From positions 1 through 49,761 of the forward strand of contig NZ_CANMRA010000029.1 of NCBI RefSeq assembly GCF_947500125.1: 49,761 bases of DNA, read 5' to 3'. Position 1 is the first letter of the stretch; every line of letters begins with the position of its first letter. The translations under genes and the position numbers were made by a program. Shown in pieces: positions 1 to 7,368 of the stretch. Under the pieces are notes generated by a model that searched no databases, had not been told where the DNA came from, and was given only the letters and a program-made list of their open reading frames with translations. Source of the DNA: an uncultured Kocuria sp. (GTDB lineage Bacteria > Actinomycetota > Actinomycetes > Actinomycetales > Micrococcaceae).

Positions 1-332
1 AGATCTCACGGTGGCCGCACCCTCGTCCGGAACGACGAGCAGGGCCACCGCGCTACACCACTATCGGGGGCTCAACTGGGACTGTGCAGAGATTCGTTGG
101 TTCTCCAATCAACCTTCGACGACGATCACAGGCATCTAATGGTTGTTCTATCAATAAAAAACGACAGGCAATTTACCGGTAGGGTAACCAGTACGCGGAA
201 TCGCTCACCACAATCGGCGCCACTTCGACTTCCCCCAGAGAGCACGCGGGAAAGGAGGTCGGTGCCAGGGCCGGGTTACTGCTTGTGGGCGTATTCCAGC
301 GAAAGACATGACGAGACAAAGGGAAAGGTGTT
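1..332. other. Upstream region of lsr2, no gene seen
   Basis: I see no convincing coding region here. The stretch from about 140 to 190 is relatively AT-rich, including a run of A near 157-162, and probably holds the lsr2 promoter. A purine-rich ribosome-binding site lies at about 321-328, just before the lsr2 start. Confidence 0.4.
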
Positions 333-335
333 GTG

Positions 336-665
336 ATGGCCCAGAGCGTGCAGATCATTCTGGAGGACGACCTCGAGGGCGGTCCTGCTGATGAGACCGT
401 CCAGTTCGGTGTGGACGGCCGGCAGTACGAGATCGACCTCTCCACCGCTAACGCGGAGAAGCTGCGGGAGGCCCTGCGCCCCTACGCCGCCGCCGGCCGG
501 CGGGCCCAAGGCAAGATCACCCGGGCCACCGTGCCCCGTTCCTCCTCCGGCGGTAACCCGGAGACGGCGAAGATCCGGGCCTGGGCGAAGGACAACGGTC
601 ACCAGGTCTCCGACCGCGGCCGCATCCACCAGTCCGTCAAGGACGCCTACTACGCCGCCCAGTAG
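336..665 (+). CDS. lsr2: Lsr2 nucleoid-associated protein
   Basis: Lsr2 is the actinobacterial H-NS analogue: it bridges AT-rich DNA and silences horizontally acquired genes. The 109-residue product has the usual family length. The N-terminal half (from MAQSVQIILEDDLEGG to about residue 60) matches the beta-sheet dimerisation domain. The C-terminal half (about residues 70-109) is the DNA-binding domain, with IRAWAKDNGHQVSDRGRI carrying the RGR minor-groove loop. I chose ATG 336 over the in-frame GTG 333 because MAQ is the usual Lsr2 N-terminus and the purine-rich site at 321-328 is better spaced. Being next to partition and conjugation genes, it may be a plasmid-borne 'stealth' silencer rather than the chromosomal copy; that is inference. 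Confidence 0.95.
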   Translation: MAQSVQIILEDDLEGGPADETVQFGVDGRQYEIDLSTANAEKLREALRPYAAAGRRAQGKITRATVPRSSSGGNPETAKIRAWAKDNGHQVSDRGRIHQSVKDAYYAAQ

Positions 666-960
666 ACCCCCACTCCCCCCACCCGGACACCCCCTCGGGG
701 CAGGGCTCGAGCACGAGTACCCTCACCGTGGCCCCTTCCGCATGGTGAGCAGCCGGTGACGGGCTGATGACCCGTTCCCGGTACGGCGCCGCCGGGACGC
801 CCCGCGTCCAGCCTGGTCAGCGCTGGTCGTCCCTTTGGCCCCCGACAACTGCCCTTGCTGGGGGTTGGCCCCGGCAACCTTCGGACCGGGCGTGGGCATC
901 CGCGTCGTTCGAAGACCCACGGAACCACCCACCCCATCCCGCCGCCTGTCCAAAGAGTGA
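666..960. other. Intergenic, no gene seen
   Basis: GC-rich sequence between lsr2 and the converging gene at 1060-1407. Open frames exist on both strands but have low-complexity Arg/Pro/Gly compositions typical of antisense reading, with no recognisable motif. Confidence 0.4.
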
Positions 961-996
961 GGAACCCGGCCCACCGGCAAAGGTGAGCCGGGTTCC
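961..996. terminator. Bidirectional stem-loop terminator
   Basis: A perfect 10-bp inverted repeat, GGAACCCGGC at 961-970 and GCCGGGTTCC at 987-996, separated by 16 bases. It lies between lsr2 and a gene converging from the right, so it could stop transcription from both sides. A long U-tract is absent, as is common in GC-rich actinobacteria. Confidence 0.6.
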
Positions 997-1059
997 TTCG
1001 TCGCCGACCATGGGCAAGCCGCCCGCAGCCGGTCCCCTCTCCCCTATCGGGGGCCGGTG

Positions 1060-1407
1060 TTATCGGTTGAGCTGTTGGGCGTAGGCGCGCACCGCGTTCT
1101 CAATCACCGCTCTCGCGGTGCCGTCGTGCTCGGTGAGCTCTTCAATCAGATCGGAGACGTCCTGGGCCACCCGCACCCCGAGTTGGATCGTGGGTTCCCG
1201 GCGCGGCCGGCCCCTCCCGCGCTTCGGTGCCGCCGGGGGTTCCGCCATCGGTGCCGCTTGCACCGGTGGGGACGACACCTGCGGTGTCGCGGGCTGGGGT
1301 GAGGTAGCGCGTGGGGGTGTGTAGTCGACCGGGTCGATGTGCTCATCCGGTGCTGGGCGGGGCCGGCGACGGGCCAGCGAGGCGGGACGCTCGGGCTGCT
1401 CGGTCAT
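1060..1407 (-). CDS. Small ParB-like partner (C-terminal RHH-type), partner of a decayed ParA
   Basis: A 115-residue protein. The first ~60 residues are proline-rich and disordered, followed by a basic patch (PKRGRGRPRR, AT-hook-like) and a folded C-terminal segment, IQLGVRVAQDVSDLIEELT to the end, that looks like a ribbon-helix-helix/ParB-partner domain. Its ATG overlaps the stop of the upstream ParA fragment (ATGA at 1404-1407), the normal arrangement of a type Ib partition pair. Because the ParA is broken, this gene is probably an orphan centromere-binding protein. The family assignment is by context and composition, not by a strong motif. Confidence 0.6.
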   Translation of the reverse strand: MTEQPERPASLARRRPRPAPDEHIDPVDYTPPRATSPQPATPQVSSPPVQAAPMAEPPAAPKRGRGRPRREPTIQLGVRVAQDVSDLIEELTEHDGTARAVIENAVRAYAQQLNR

Positions 1408-1890
1408 CGCAGCACCTTCTTCGCGATCGCGGTGTAGGCCTCCAGCACGCGGGCGCCCTTGCGGTATTGGCCGTACCACTCCTCCGAAATCCGCACCTCC
1501 TGGACGATGGCCCGGTCCGGGATTAACGGCTCCAGGAACGACCCGGTGGCGCGCAGCTCCTCGAGGCCGGCCACCGCCGCCCGGCTCATGATCGTTTCCT
1601 TCACCCCACCGACCACGATGCCGGCCTCCGTGAGGGTGTCCGGGGCACCGAGCTGCTGGCGGGGCCGGGGAGAACTGGGCGACCGTGCGCCGACCCCCGT
1701 CCACCTGCATCGATGCCGTCACTGGTGGCGGTGGCGGCGTAGACCACGGTGTCCGCCGCATTCAACGCCGACAGCGTCAGCGGGCCGCCGTGGCCGGTTG
1801 GGGCAGTGGATGACCACCACATCCGCTTGCAGACCGGTCAGGGAGATCAACAGCGGCAGCTCGTCCATGATCGGCCCGGTCGGTTTCCCG
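1404..1890 (-). pseudogene. ParA partition ATPase remnant (no Walker A, frameshifted)
   Basis: Three reading frames must be joined to recover a ParA C-terminal half. Around 1800-1870 one frame gives MDELPLLISLTGLQADVVVI, matching the segment leading to the ParA D/CPP motif. A second frame gives PTGHGGPLTLSALNAADTVV (about 1740-1795). A third (1404-1616) gives VGGVKETIMSRAAVAGLEEL and the C-terminus ending in AIAKKVLR. The frame breaks lie near 1795 and between about 1640 and 1710. The N-terminal third with the deviant Walker A motif is missing to the right of about 1890. It is therefore a dead ParA, replaced functionally by the intact ParA at 4888-5661. Confidence 0.75.
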
Positions 1891-1991
1891 GTGGGAGACG
1901 GTGCGGGGTCGAGGGCATCACCCGGAGAGGGGGCAGGGGATGCCGGTACCGGCGGAAGCGATGTGGAAGGGAGCTCGTCCGCTCGGTGTTC

Positions 1992-2561
1992 TCAGGTGAT
2001 CCAGGCGTGCTGGTCCGAGGACCAGAACACGGCCCCGGCCCCGTGGTGGACCAACTGCTCGCGGATCTGCTCATCGGTCATCGAGGAGGACCCGGACAGG
2101 GGATGGAAGTCCTGGCGCGCCACCGCGGTCCGGGAGGCGGCGTAGAAGCGGTCGGTCTCCTGGGCGAGAATCGCGGTGAGCTCCGCTTCGGCCAGCAAAG
2201 CGATGGCCACCAGCTCCCGGTCGTAGCCGACCTCATAGAGGCGGCCGCCGATGACCTCTTGGTAGCTCAGCCCGGCCCGGGTGAAGTCCCCGATCCACGC
2301 CTCCATCTGCTCCTCACGCAGCTGGCGTTCCTGCTCGGTGGCACCCCGGACGCTCAGTTGCTCCGGTTCCCCGTCGCCCTCGGTGACCACCGCGACCACG
2401 GTGCCCTCCAGGAGCAATTCCAGGCTCTGGGCCGGGTCCGCCCCCGGGTAGGCCTCCTGGGTGGCGGTGTAGGCGCCCAGGACGTAGTCCGGGGTGGCCG
2501 GGACGCACCGCAATGTGGCCGGCAGCAGGCGGGTCGGGATCGTGCTGTGCGTGGGTGCCAT
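1992..2561 (-). CDS. Hypothetical protein, 189 aa
   Basis: I do not recognise this protein. It is soluble, acidic and mixed alpha/beta, with no signal peptide or membrane segment. The start MAPTHSTIPTRLLP is preferred because no better start precedes a helix-rich middle (EQERQLREEQMEAWIGDFTR). The C-terminus contains SSSMTDEQIREQLVHH. It lies on the same strand as the decayed partition locus and may once have been its neighbour. Codon use is normal for the window, so it looks like a real gene of unknown function. Confidence 0.55.
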   Translation of the reverse strand: MAPTHSTIPTRLLPATLRCVPATPDYVLGAYTATQEAYPGADPAQSLELLLEGTVVAVVTEGDGEPEQLSVRGATEQERQLREEQMEAWIGDFTRAGLSYQEVIGGRLYEVGYDRELVAIALLAEAELTAILAQETDRFYAASRTAVARQDFHPLSGSSSMTDEQIREQLVHHGAGAVFWSSDQHAWIT

Positions 2562-2895
2562 CGGTTCTTCCGGGATGCGGGGCGGGAGGGACAGCCCCTA
2601 GTCTCGGCCACCGCCGCGGTGATCCGGTGACGGCGCGGCCCAGCCCCCGGTGCCCGGCGTGTCACCGCGCAGGGGTGGCTGAGCACCAGAGCACCGCACC
2701 CCTCCAGGAGCACCGAGCGGGGACCGGGCCAGTGGCCCGGTCGTGGCCGAGGCGAGGACCCACCAGCGGCCCCCGAAGCGGTGCCGCAGGCTCGGCGGGG
2801 CGTCATCTTCCCGACCTCGTCGCACCGGCACTCCGGCCTGGGGCGTGCACGTGAGAGGCAGTCCCCGTCCCCGCCGCTGCCCCACGGAAGTACCC
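2562..2895. other. Divergent intergenic region
   Basis: About 330 bases between two divergently oriented hypothetical genes. It presumably contains both promoters. I see no strong hairpin or RNA gene. Confidence 0.35.
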
Positions 2896-3411
2896 ATGAG
2901 CGCTGCCACCCCACCCGCCACGCACGCCCCTGCGGTGGACGACGTCCCGGTCGTGGACTCTTTCGCCGTCGCCGCCCGACTGCGCATGACCGCCACGGGC
3001 ACCCGCGCGCGGCTGAGCGTGGTCCTGCCCGCCGAGACGACGCTCACCCCCGCTACTCTGGTGCCGGCGTTGCTGAGCCTGGGACAGCAAGTCCTGGTCG
3101 ACTATCGGCTCACAGGACACGAGTTGCCCGAGGTTCAGGTCACCGCCGTGGAAAGGGTGGAGACCGTCCCGGCCACCGCCCGGGCGACCGGATTCACCGT
3201 AGGCGTCACCAACGACCTGAAGGCCAGGCGCTCCTGGCTCGTTGTGGACTCGGACCTGCTGCTGGGCAACGACGGCGGGGTGCTGCTGATCGCGGCCACC
3301 CTCTTCGCCGGGGCCGAACACCTGCTCGAGTCCCAGGGCTCCCCCGTGGACCGGCACACCCCGGCCAAGCGCCGGTCACCCCGGAGCCGCGGTCCGCGCG
3401 CCCGGCGCTGA
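2896..3411 (+). CDS. Hypothetical protein, 171 aa
   Basis: An unrecognised soluble protein. I chose ATG 2896 (MSAATPPATHAP) because the sequence upstream in the same frame is arginine-rich shadow, while the downstream composition is normal. The middle contains alternating beta-type stretches (RARLSVVLPAETTLTP, RSWLVVDSDLLLGNDGGVLL), and the C-terminus is strongly basic (KRRSPRSRGPRARR), which could bind nucleic acid. No domain can be assigned. Confidence 0.55.
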   Translation: MSAATPPATHAPAVDDVPVVDSFAVAARLRMTATGTRARLSVVLPAETTLTPATLVPALLSLGQQVLVDYRLTGHELPEVQVTAVERVETVPATARATGFTVGVTNDLKARRSWLVVDSDLLLGNDGGVLLIAATLFAGAEHLLESQGSPVDRHTPAKRRSPRSRGPRARR

Positions 3412-3761
3412 CCTGCGCCCGACACCGGCACCTCAACGCTTTTCACACCGCCACACCCTGCCCGGGCTACCCCGTCACGACCCCGCCCAGGGCCCCGACC
3501 CCTCCCCGGCCGCCCGGTGCGGCCCCTGTGGTCGGGCCGGTGAGCCGGCCGGAGACCACACGTCCGGTCGCCACAGCGCTCAGCGCGGCATCACCGCCAC
3601 CCCCCCCGGGAGGCAGGGTGGCCCATGCGTCGCAATACGATCAGCCCCTGTCCGGGAACGGGCCTTTCTGCCAAGGTAGGGAACGCACGTCCCGGACGTG
3701 CACGAGCCCTCCGAACCTCGGGGAAGCTCGATAGATCGCAGAACAGAAGTAGGTAGAAGAT
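3412..3761. other. Upstream region and probable long leader of csp gene
   Basis: No gene seen. Cold-shock genes usually have long 5' untranslated leaders that act as RNA thermosensors, and this 350-base gap is compatible with one; I cannot demonstrate the structure by eye. Confidence 0.35.
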
Positions 3762-3968
3762 ATGACTACTGGTGTGGTCAAGTGGTTCAACGCCGACAAG
3801 GGCTTCGGCTTCATCACCCCCGACGACGGCTCCAAGGACGTGTTCGCCCACTACTCCGCCATCGCCTCCAGCGGATTCCGCTCCCTCAACGAAGGCGACC
3901 ACGTGGAGTTCGAGACCCAGGCCGGCCCCAAGGGCCCCCAGGCCGCGAACGTCACCGTCCTCCCCTAA
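3762..3968 (+). CDS. cspA: Cold-shock protein, CspA family
   Basis: A 68-residue single-domain OB-fold RNA/DNA chaperone that melts RNA secondary structure during cold shock or growth transitions. The diagnostic N-terminus [20 protein letters not shown] contains RNP1 (KGFGFI), and RNP2 follows as DVFAHYSAI. Length and ending (ANVTVLP) match the family. The start is fixed by homology and a purine-rich site (about 3747-3757). A strong terminator follows at 4028-4071. Plasmid-borne copies occur, so it does not prove a chromosomal location. Confidence 0.95.
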   Translation: MTTGVVKWFNADKGFGFITPDDGSKDVFAHYSAIASSGFRSLNEGDHVEFETQAGPKGPQAANVTVLP

Positions 3969-4027
3969 CCCATTTCGCGGTCTTCAAGCTGAGGTCCGAG
4001 GCGACCGGCACATGCCGGTCCACTACC

Positions 4028-4071
4028 AAAGCCATCGCCCCCTCACCCTCAGGCGGGGTGGCGATGGCTTT
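4028..4071 (+). terminator. Intrinsic terminator after csp gene
   Basis: A 12-bp perfect stem, AAAGCCATCGCC at 4028-4039 and GGCGATGGCTTT at 4060-4071, with a further GC-rich pairing inside. It lies 60 bases after the cold-shock stop and between convergent genes, so it may work in both directions. Confidence 0.85.
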
Positions 4072-4156
4072 GTCGTCCATGATCTCGAAGTCTCCCTACC
4101 AGGCGCCCCATATTGCCTAGCAAGCAATCCGATTCGGACTTCACACGGAACAACTT

Positions 4157-4166
4157 ATTGAATATA
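4157..4166 (-). repeat. TATATTCAAT repeat, copy 1 (inverted)
   Basis: Reads ATTGAATATA on the plus strand, just downstream of the partition operon. It belongs to a family of at least six copies scattered around parA and the initiator tRNA, and is a candidate partition (parS-like) or iteron site. Confidence 0.6.
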
Positions 4167-4228
4167 CACACTGGATGCAGGACACTCACTTGACGCAATA
4201 CATGCGCTAATGGAACTCGTTTGCCTGC

Positions 4229-4888
4229 TTAGCGGGTGGGCTTGTTGGGCAACCGCTTGGGGGCCACCGGCAGGGTGCCGCCGTTGCGCTCTCTAGCTTC
4301 GTGAATAGCGATGCGCAGGGCCTCGGCGGCCAGCTGGCTCACCGACTGCATACGCCCGGCCCGTCGGTCGATGCCGGTGGTCTCTTCCATACGAGCGATA
4401 GTGTCCACGGGCAGAATGAAGGCGCGATTAACTCCGCGATTGCCTTCCTCCGGGTCCGGATGCACTTCAGCTAGTTGGGCTCGGTCGGCGGGGGTCCGTC
4501 CGATATGGGCATCCAACGCGCCTGCGATCCAGCGGGCGAAACTGCTGGGCGGGTCGGTGAGGGTGTCCAGATCGGCCACGTATGCGGACTTAGCGCCCTC
4601 CAGGGTGCCTTGGCGAAGATACAGACCCAGGCGAGCCGTCCCAGCCGGCAGCACCTGGGCCCGACGCGCAGTGCCACCATTCCTCACAGCTCCGGTCGGC
4701 CCCTCTGTCAGCTCGGCGACGGCGGGTTGCGAGATGGACTGCTCCCCCACCGACCGTGCCTGCGTTTTCACCACAGGGGCAGCAGCCGGCTCGGAAGACA
4801 CCATGGTTGCGGATTCCATGGTGGGCTCTTCGAGAGGCCCGGTGATAGCGGCCTTGTTGCGGTCTTTGAGGGACTTGCGGGCGGGCAT
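4229..4888 (-). CDS. ParB-like centromere-binding partner of ParA
   Basis: A 219-residue protein translated with ParA: its ATG shares one base with the ParA stop (TGATG). The N-terminal ~90 residues are low in complexity. The C-terminal part (residues ~125-205) contains RAFILPVDTIARMEETTGID and QSVSQLAAEALRIAIHEARE, compatible with an RHH/MetJ-Arc-like DNA-binding fold. By position it is the adaptor that binds the centromere and stimulates the ParA ATPase. AT-rich TATATTCAAT repeats on both sides of the operon are the obvious candidate binding sites. The family is inferred from context rather than from a clear ParB motif. Confidence 0.65.
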   Translation of the reverse strand: MPARKSLKDRNKAAITGPLEEPTMESATMVSSEPAAAPVVKTQARSVGEQSISQPAVAELTEGPTGAVRNGGTARRAQVLPAGTARLGLYLRQGTLEGAKSAYVADLDTLTDPPSSFARWIAGALDAHIGRTPADRAQLAEVHPDPEEGNRGVNRAFILPVDTIARMEETTGIDRRAGRMQSVSQLAAEALRIAIHEARERNGGTLPVAPKRLPNKPTR

Positions 4889-5661
4889 CAGACTCGAACT
4901 CCTGTGCTGACGGCGATGATTGGGGACACGGCGGCTTTGTAGTCGGCGGTGACCTTAGAAGATGGGTCATAGACGGACACCGGCATCCCGGCGGTGTAGG
5001 CGTCACGCACGGATACTGCCTCACGCACCGGTGCGGTGACCTTGCCCGGATGCATCTCCTCGAGCATTTCCACCACCTCCTTATCCAGGGTCCGGCGCCC
5101 GTCATAGCGGGTGGGCACCACCCAAGACACGGCCAACCCAGGGCGGATCCGGCGGGCCAGGCGGGCTTCGATGACGTCAGTGAGTCGGGTGAGCTGATCC
5201 AGTGCCTCGACCTCACAGGCCACCGCCGCTACCACCACATCAGCAGCAGCTAAACCCGCCAGGGTCAGCCCGGACAGTGCCGGCGGGGTGTCGATGACGA
5301 TGTCATCGAAACGGTCCGCCACGGTGGGCAGATGATCGCGCAGGGCAGTCACCAGGTCCGGAACCTGGTGGGTGTCCATGTCAGCTAGATCATGGGTGCC
5401 GGCCAGCACATGCACCCCCGGAACAGTCGGGCTCGGTGCCGCGGCATCGGCGGCAGTGGCTGCCCCGGTCAGCACCTCGGCAGCAACCGCGGTGACTTCG
5501 CTGTCATCGGTGAGCCCGAGTCGCGTGGTGAGGTTTCCCTGTTGGTCCAGGTCGATGGCCAACACCCGGCGTCCAGCCGAAGCCAGAGCAGCTGCGATTT
5601 CTGCAGCTGTGGTGGTCTTGGTGGAGCCGCCCTTGGACAAGGCGACGGTATAGACGGTCAT
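4888..5661 (-). CDS. parA: ParA-family partition ATPase
   Basis: A 257-residue P-loop ATPase that segregates low-copy DNA by forming gradients on the nucleoid. The deviant Walker A motif KGGSTKTT lies at residues 10-17, following MTVYTVAL. Walker A' is LAIDLDQQGN (about residues 34-43), and Walker B is DDIVIDTPPALSG (about residues 119-131). Length fits the short type Ib ParA group, which lacks an N-terminal regulatory domain. The neighbour at 4229-4888 is translationally coupled. Its promoter region contains the repeat at 5717-5726, suggesting autoregulation by the partner. Confidence 0.92.
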   Translation of the reverse strand: MTVYTVALSKGGSTKTTTAAEIAAALASAGRRVLAIDLDQQGNLTTRLGLTDDSEVTAVAAEVLTGAATAADAAAPSPTVPGVHVLAGTHDLADMDTHQVPDLVTALRDHLPTVADRFDDIVIDTPPALSGLTLAGLAAADVVVAAVACEVEALDQLTRLTDVIEARLARRIRPGLAVSWVVPTRYDGRRTLDKEVVEMLEEMHPGKVTAPVREAVSVRDAYTAGMPVSVYDPSSKVTADYKAAVSPIIAVSTGVRV

Positions 5662-5716
5662 GCGTGGGTGCCCCTTTCGGTAGTACCGGCAGTTTGGAAG
5701 TGTCCAACCTGTTGCG

Positions 5717-5726
5717 TGTATTCAAT
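5717..5726 (+). repeat. TATATTCAAT-type repeat, copy 2 (TGTATTCAAT)
   Basis: One mismatch from the consensus. It lies 56 bases upstream of the parA start, in the likely promoter, so binding here could repress the operon. Confidence 0.55.
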
Positions 5727-6022
5727 CTATCGCAACTGACCACTATGAGTTGTCAATCCCAACCCTCGAGTCGGGCGCGTATGAGTCGTGGATGCATTCT
5801 CGCCAATCCCTACCCCTCTCCCCCGACAGGCATGCCGGTACGCAGTGAGGACAAGACGATGCACGTGACCCAGCTGAGTCCAATCTCGTTGGCTCGGAGT
5901 GTCCAACACCTCTCGCCCCCGGCCCGCCCGCTGTGGGGGAGAGGGCTGCACACAAGGTAGGCAGACGTCGCTCCTCGGGAACAGCGACCAATGCGGCTAC
6001 CGCTGCTATGGAATGCATAACG

Positions 6023-6032
6023 TATATTCAAT
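6023..6032 (+). repeat. TATATTCAAT repeat, copy 3
   Basis: Exact copy in an AT-rich stretch between parA and the initiator tRNA terminator. Confidence 0.6.
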
Positions 6033-6161
6033 ACAGTGTTTTTAGCGATTCCAGTGATTCTATCGACATAGGCCTGCCAGCCTCCCCATAGACCGCCGAT
6101 GCAGGCAAGGTAGCGAAAGTCCCGCTGGAAGCGTGGCCCAGACCCTAGCTCGCACAGAACA

Positions 6162-6189
6162 AAGGCCCCCAGATCAATCTGGGGGCCTT
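6162..6189 (-). terminator. Terminator of the initiator tRNA gene
   Basis: A near-perfect stem: AAGGCCCCCAGA at 6162-6173 pairs with TCTGGGGGCCTT at 6178-6189 around a 4-base loop. It begins 3 bases past the encoded CCA end of the leftward tRNA. Confidence 0.85.
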
Positions 6190-6192
6190 GCC

Positions 6193-6269
6193 TGGTTGCG
6201 GGGGCAAGATTTGAACTTGCGACCTCTGGGTTATGAGCCCAGCGAGCTACCGAACTGCTCCACCCCGCG
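6193..6269 (-). tRNA. Initiator tRNA-fMet (CAT anticodon), CCA encoded
   Basis: Read leftward, the 77-nt sequence folds as a full cloverleaf. The acceptor CGCGGGG faces CCCCGCA, leaving the C1:A72 mismatch typical of bacterial initiators. The D arm closes GAGC/GCTC. The anticodon stem CTGGG-CTCATAA-CCCAG carries the three G-C pairs diagnostic of initiator tRNA. The T arm is GCAAG-TTCAAAT-CTTGC, and CCA is encoded. These features favour fMet over elongator Met. A terminator follows directly. An initiator tRNA among plasmid maintenance genes is unusual: it could be cargo, a recombination target, or a sign that this part is chromosomal. Confidence 0.93.
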
Positions 6270-6391
6270 GCGACCGTCTGACTATATGTGCCGCAAGGCG
6301 TTCGCGCACATCGAAGACGACGGACCAACCTCAGCGGCCATCCGTCGCGGCTTCACGCTCCGACCGGCCACTTTACATAGCTTTTGCCGCG

Positions 6392-6431
6392 TATATTCAA
6401 TCTAACCATGTATAAAAATAGATTGAATATA
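6392..6431. repeat. Inverted repeat of the TATATTCAAT motif (13-bp arms)
   Basis: TATATTCAATCTA at 6392-6404 and its exact reverse complement TAGATTGAATATA at 6419-6431 flank a 14-base AT-rich spacer. It contains two repeat copies head to head and is the strongest candidate for a dimeric binding site, either a centromere core or an operator. Confidence 0.7.
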
Positions 6432-6580
6432 CTTTCTAAAGTAACTATACGCTTCGGAGCAGTACTCGTCCCGGAAGGACTGACTCAAGCAATCTAAGTG
6501 CAGCACCCTGCCCTAAGCCCTCGCAGACCGAAGAGCGATGTCCCGTCGGTGTAGGCAAAAGATGTCGCCCATGCCACGCC

Positions 6581-6600
6581 TATATTCAATGCATGCATTG
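6581..6600 (+). repeat. TATATTCAAT copy fused to a 14-bp palindrome
   Basis: An exact TATATTCAAT at 6581-6590 overlaps the perfect palindrome CAATGCATGCATTG at 6587-6600. The arrangement again suggests a protein-binding site. Confidence 0.55.
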
Positions 6601-7368
6601 CCGTGTTTTTAACGCATCCCATATGATCTCTCATTCGAGGGAAGTGGCTGCCCCTAGGCGACAGACCCTCCCTCCATCACTCGCCCCACCGGCACGGCGT
6701 TTTCAGAGGGACCTCCTGCGAGGCGAGCATCAGAACCATGGAAGGCAAAGCCATCCCCAAGCACCAATAATGCACCATCGAATATATTGCATATAGGCAA
6801 CACAATGTAGTACTTGAATGATCCCCTCCCGACTCCGAGGAAGCGTGGGGAAAACGGTGCAGCGCTCCATTTGCCGTGCTGATCAACCCATGTGCGGAGG
6901 TGCCCTTGCTCCTCGTGGGCAATCATTTCGGAGGCCCGCCAGGGCCGAGGAAATGTGCGGCAGCCTTCGTCTCTCGCCTGACCCCTTGCGTATCCCTCTC
7001 CATACACCCGAGGCCGCCGAGATAGGCCATGACACCCGTGGGCGCCTCGCGCTGGGGTCCGCCTTGCATAGCACGGCTGGGAGGCGGGTCGAGGTCGTGG
7101 TCGGCGAGCTGGCCGCCATGATCGCCGCGGCTGGGTCGGCCCCGGATCAGACATTGCATGATGTCCAGTGGTTGCGGGGCTGGGGCGAGGAAGCCGTACA
7201 CGGAATCCGAGAACTGCGGACCGGGCGGACTACCGCCCGGGACAGGGTGCGCACCTTGGAAGCGGGGGCACAGATCGAGTCGTCCCAACGGTTTTAGTAA
7301 CGCCATCACTAGAGACAATGGAATGAATAGATTTGATTGACTGCACAGAACTATGGAATGTACCGCGC

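Larger units (their letters stand above)
5662..6192. other. Control region upstream of parA
   Basis: About 530 bases without a convincing gene. It contains the TATATTCAAT-type repeats at 5717-5726 and 6023-6032 and the tRNA terminator at 6162-6189. The relative AT-richness near 5700-5760 and 6010-6065 suits a parA promoter and a centromere or origin. Confidence 0.45.
6270..7368. other. 1.1-kb region without a recognisable gene
   Basis: No frame gives a convincing protein. From 6380 to 6800 the DNA is AT-richer and holds the TATATTCAAT inverted repeat and a further copy. From 6820 to 7300 it is GC-rich with open frames on both strands, but none has a family motif and hits by eye are only low-complexity. 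It may be a decayed gene or part of an origin/centromere. Confidence 0.4.

Noticed and set aside
4888-5661. ParA Walker A written KGGSTKTT as a possible defective motif
   Set aside because: The signature Lys and the Lys-Thr pair of the deviant Walker A (KGGxxK[T/S]) are all present, so it should be active.
6818-7297. Open frame of 159 codons on the plus strand
   Set aside because: Competing open frames exist on the other strand, no motif or ribosome-binding site is visible, and composition is typical of chance frames in GC-rich DNA.
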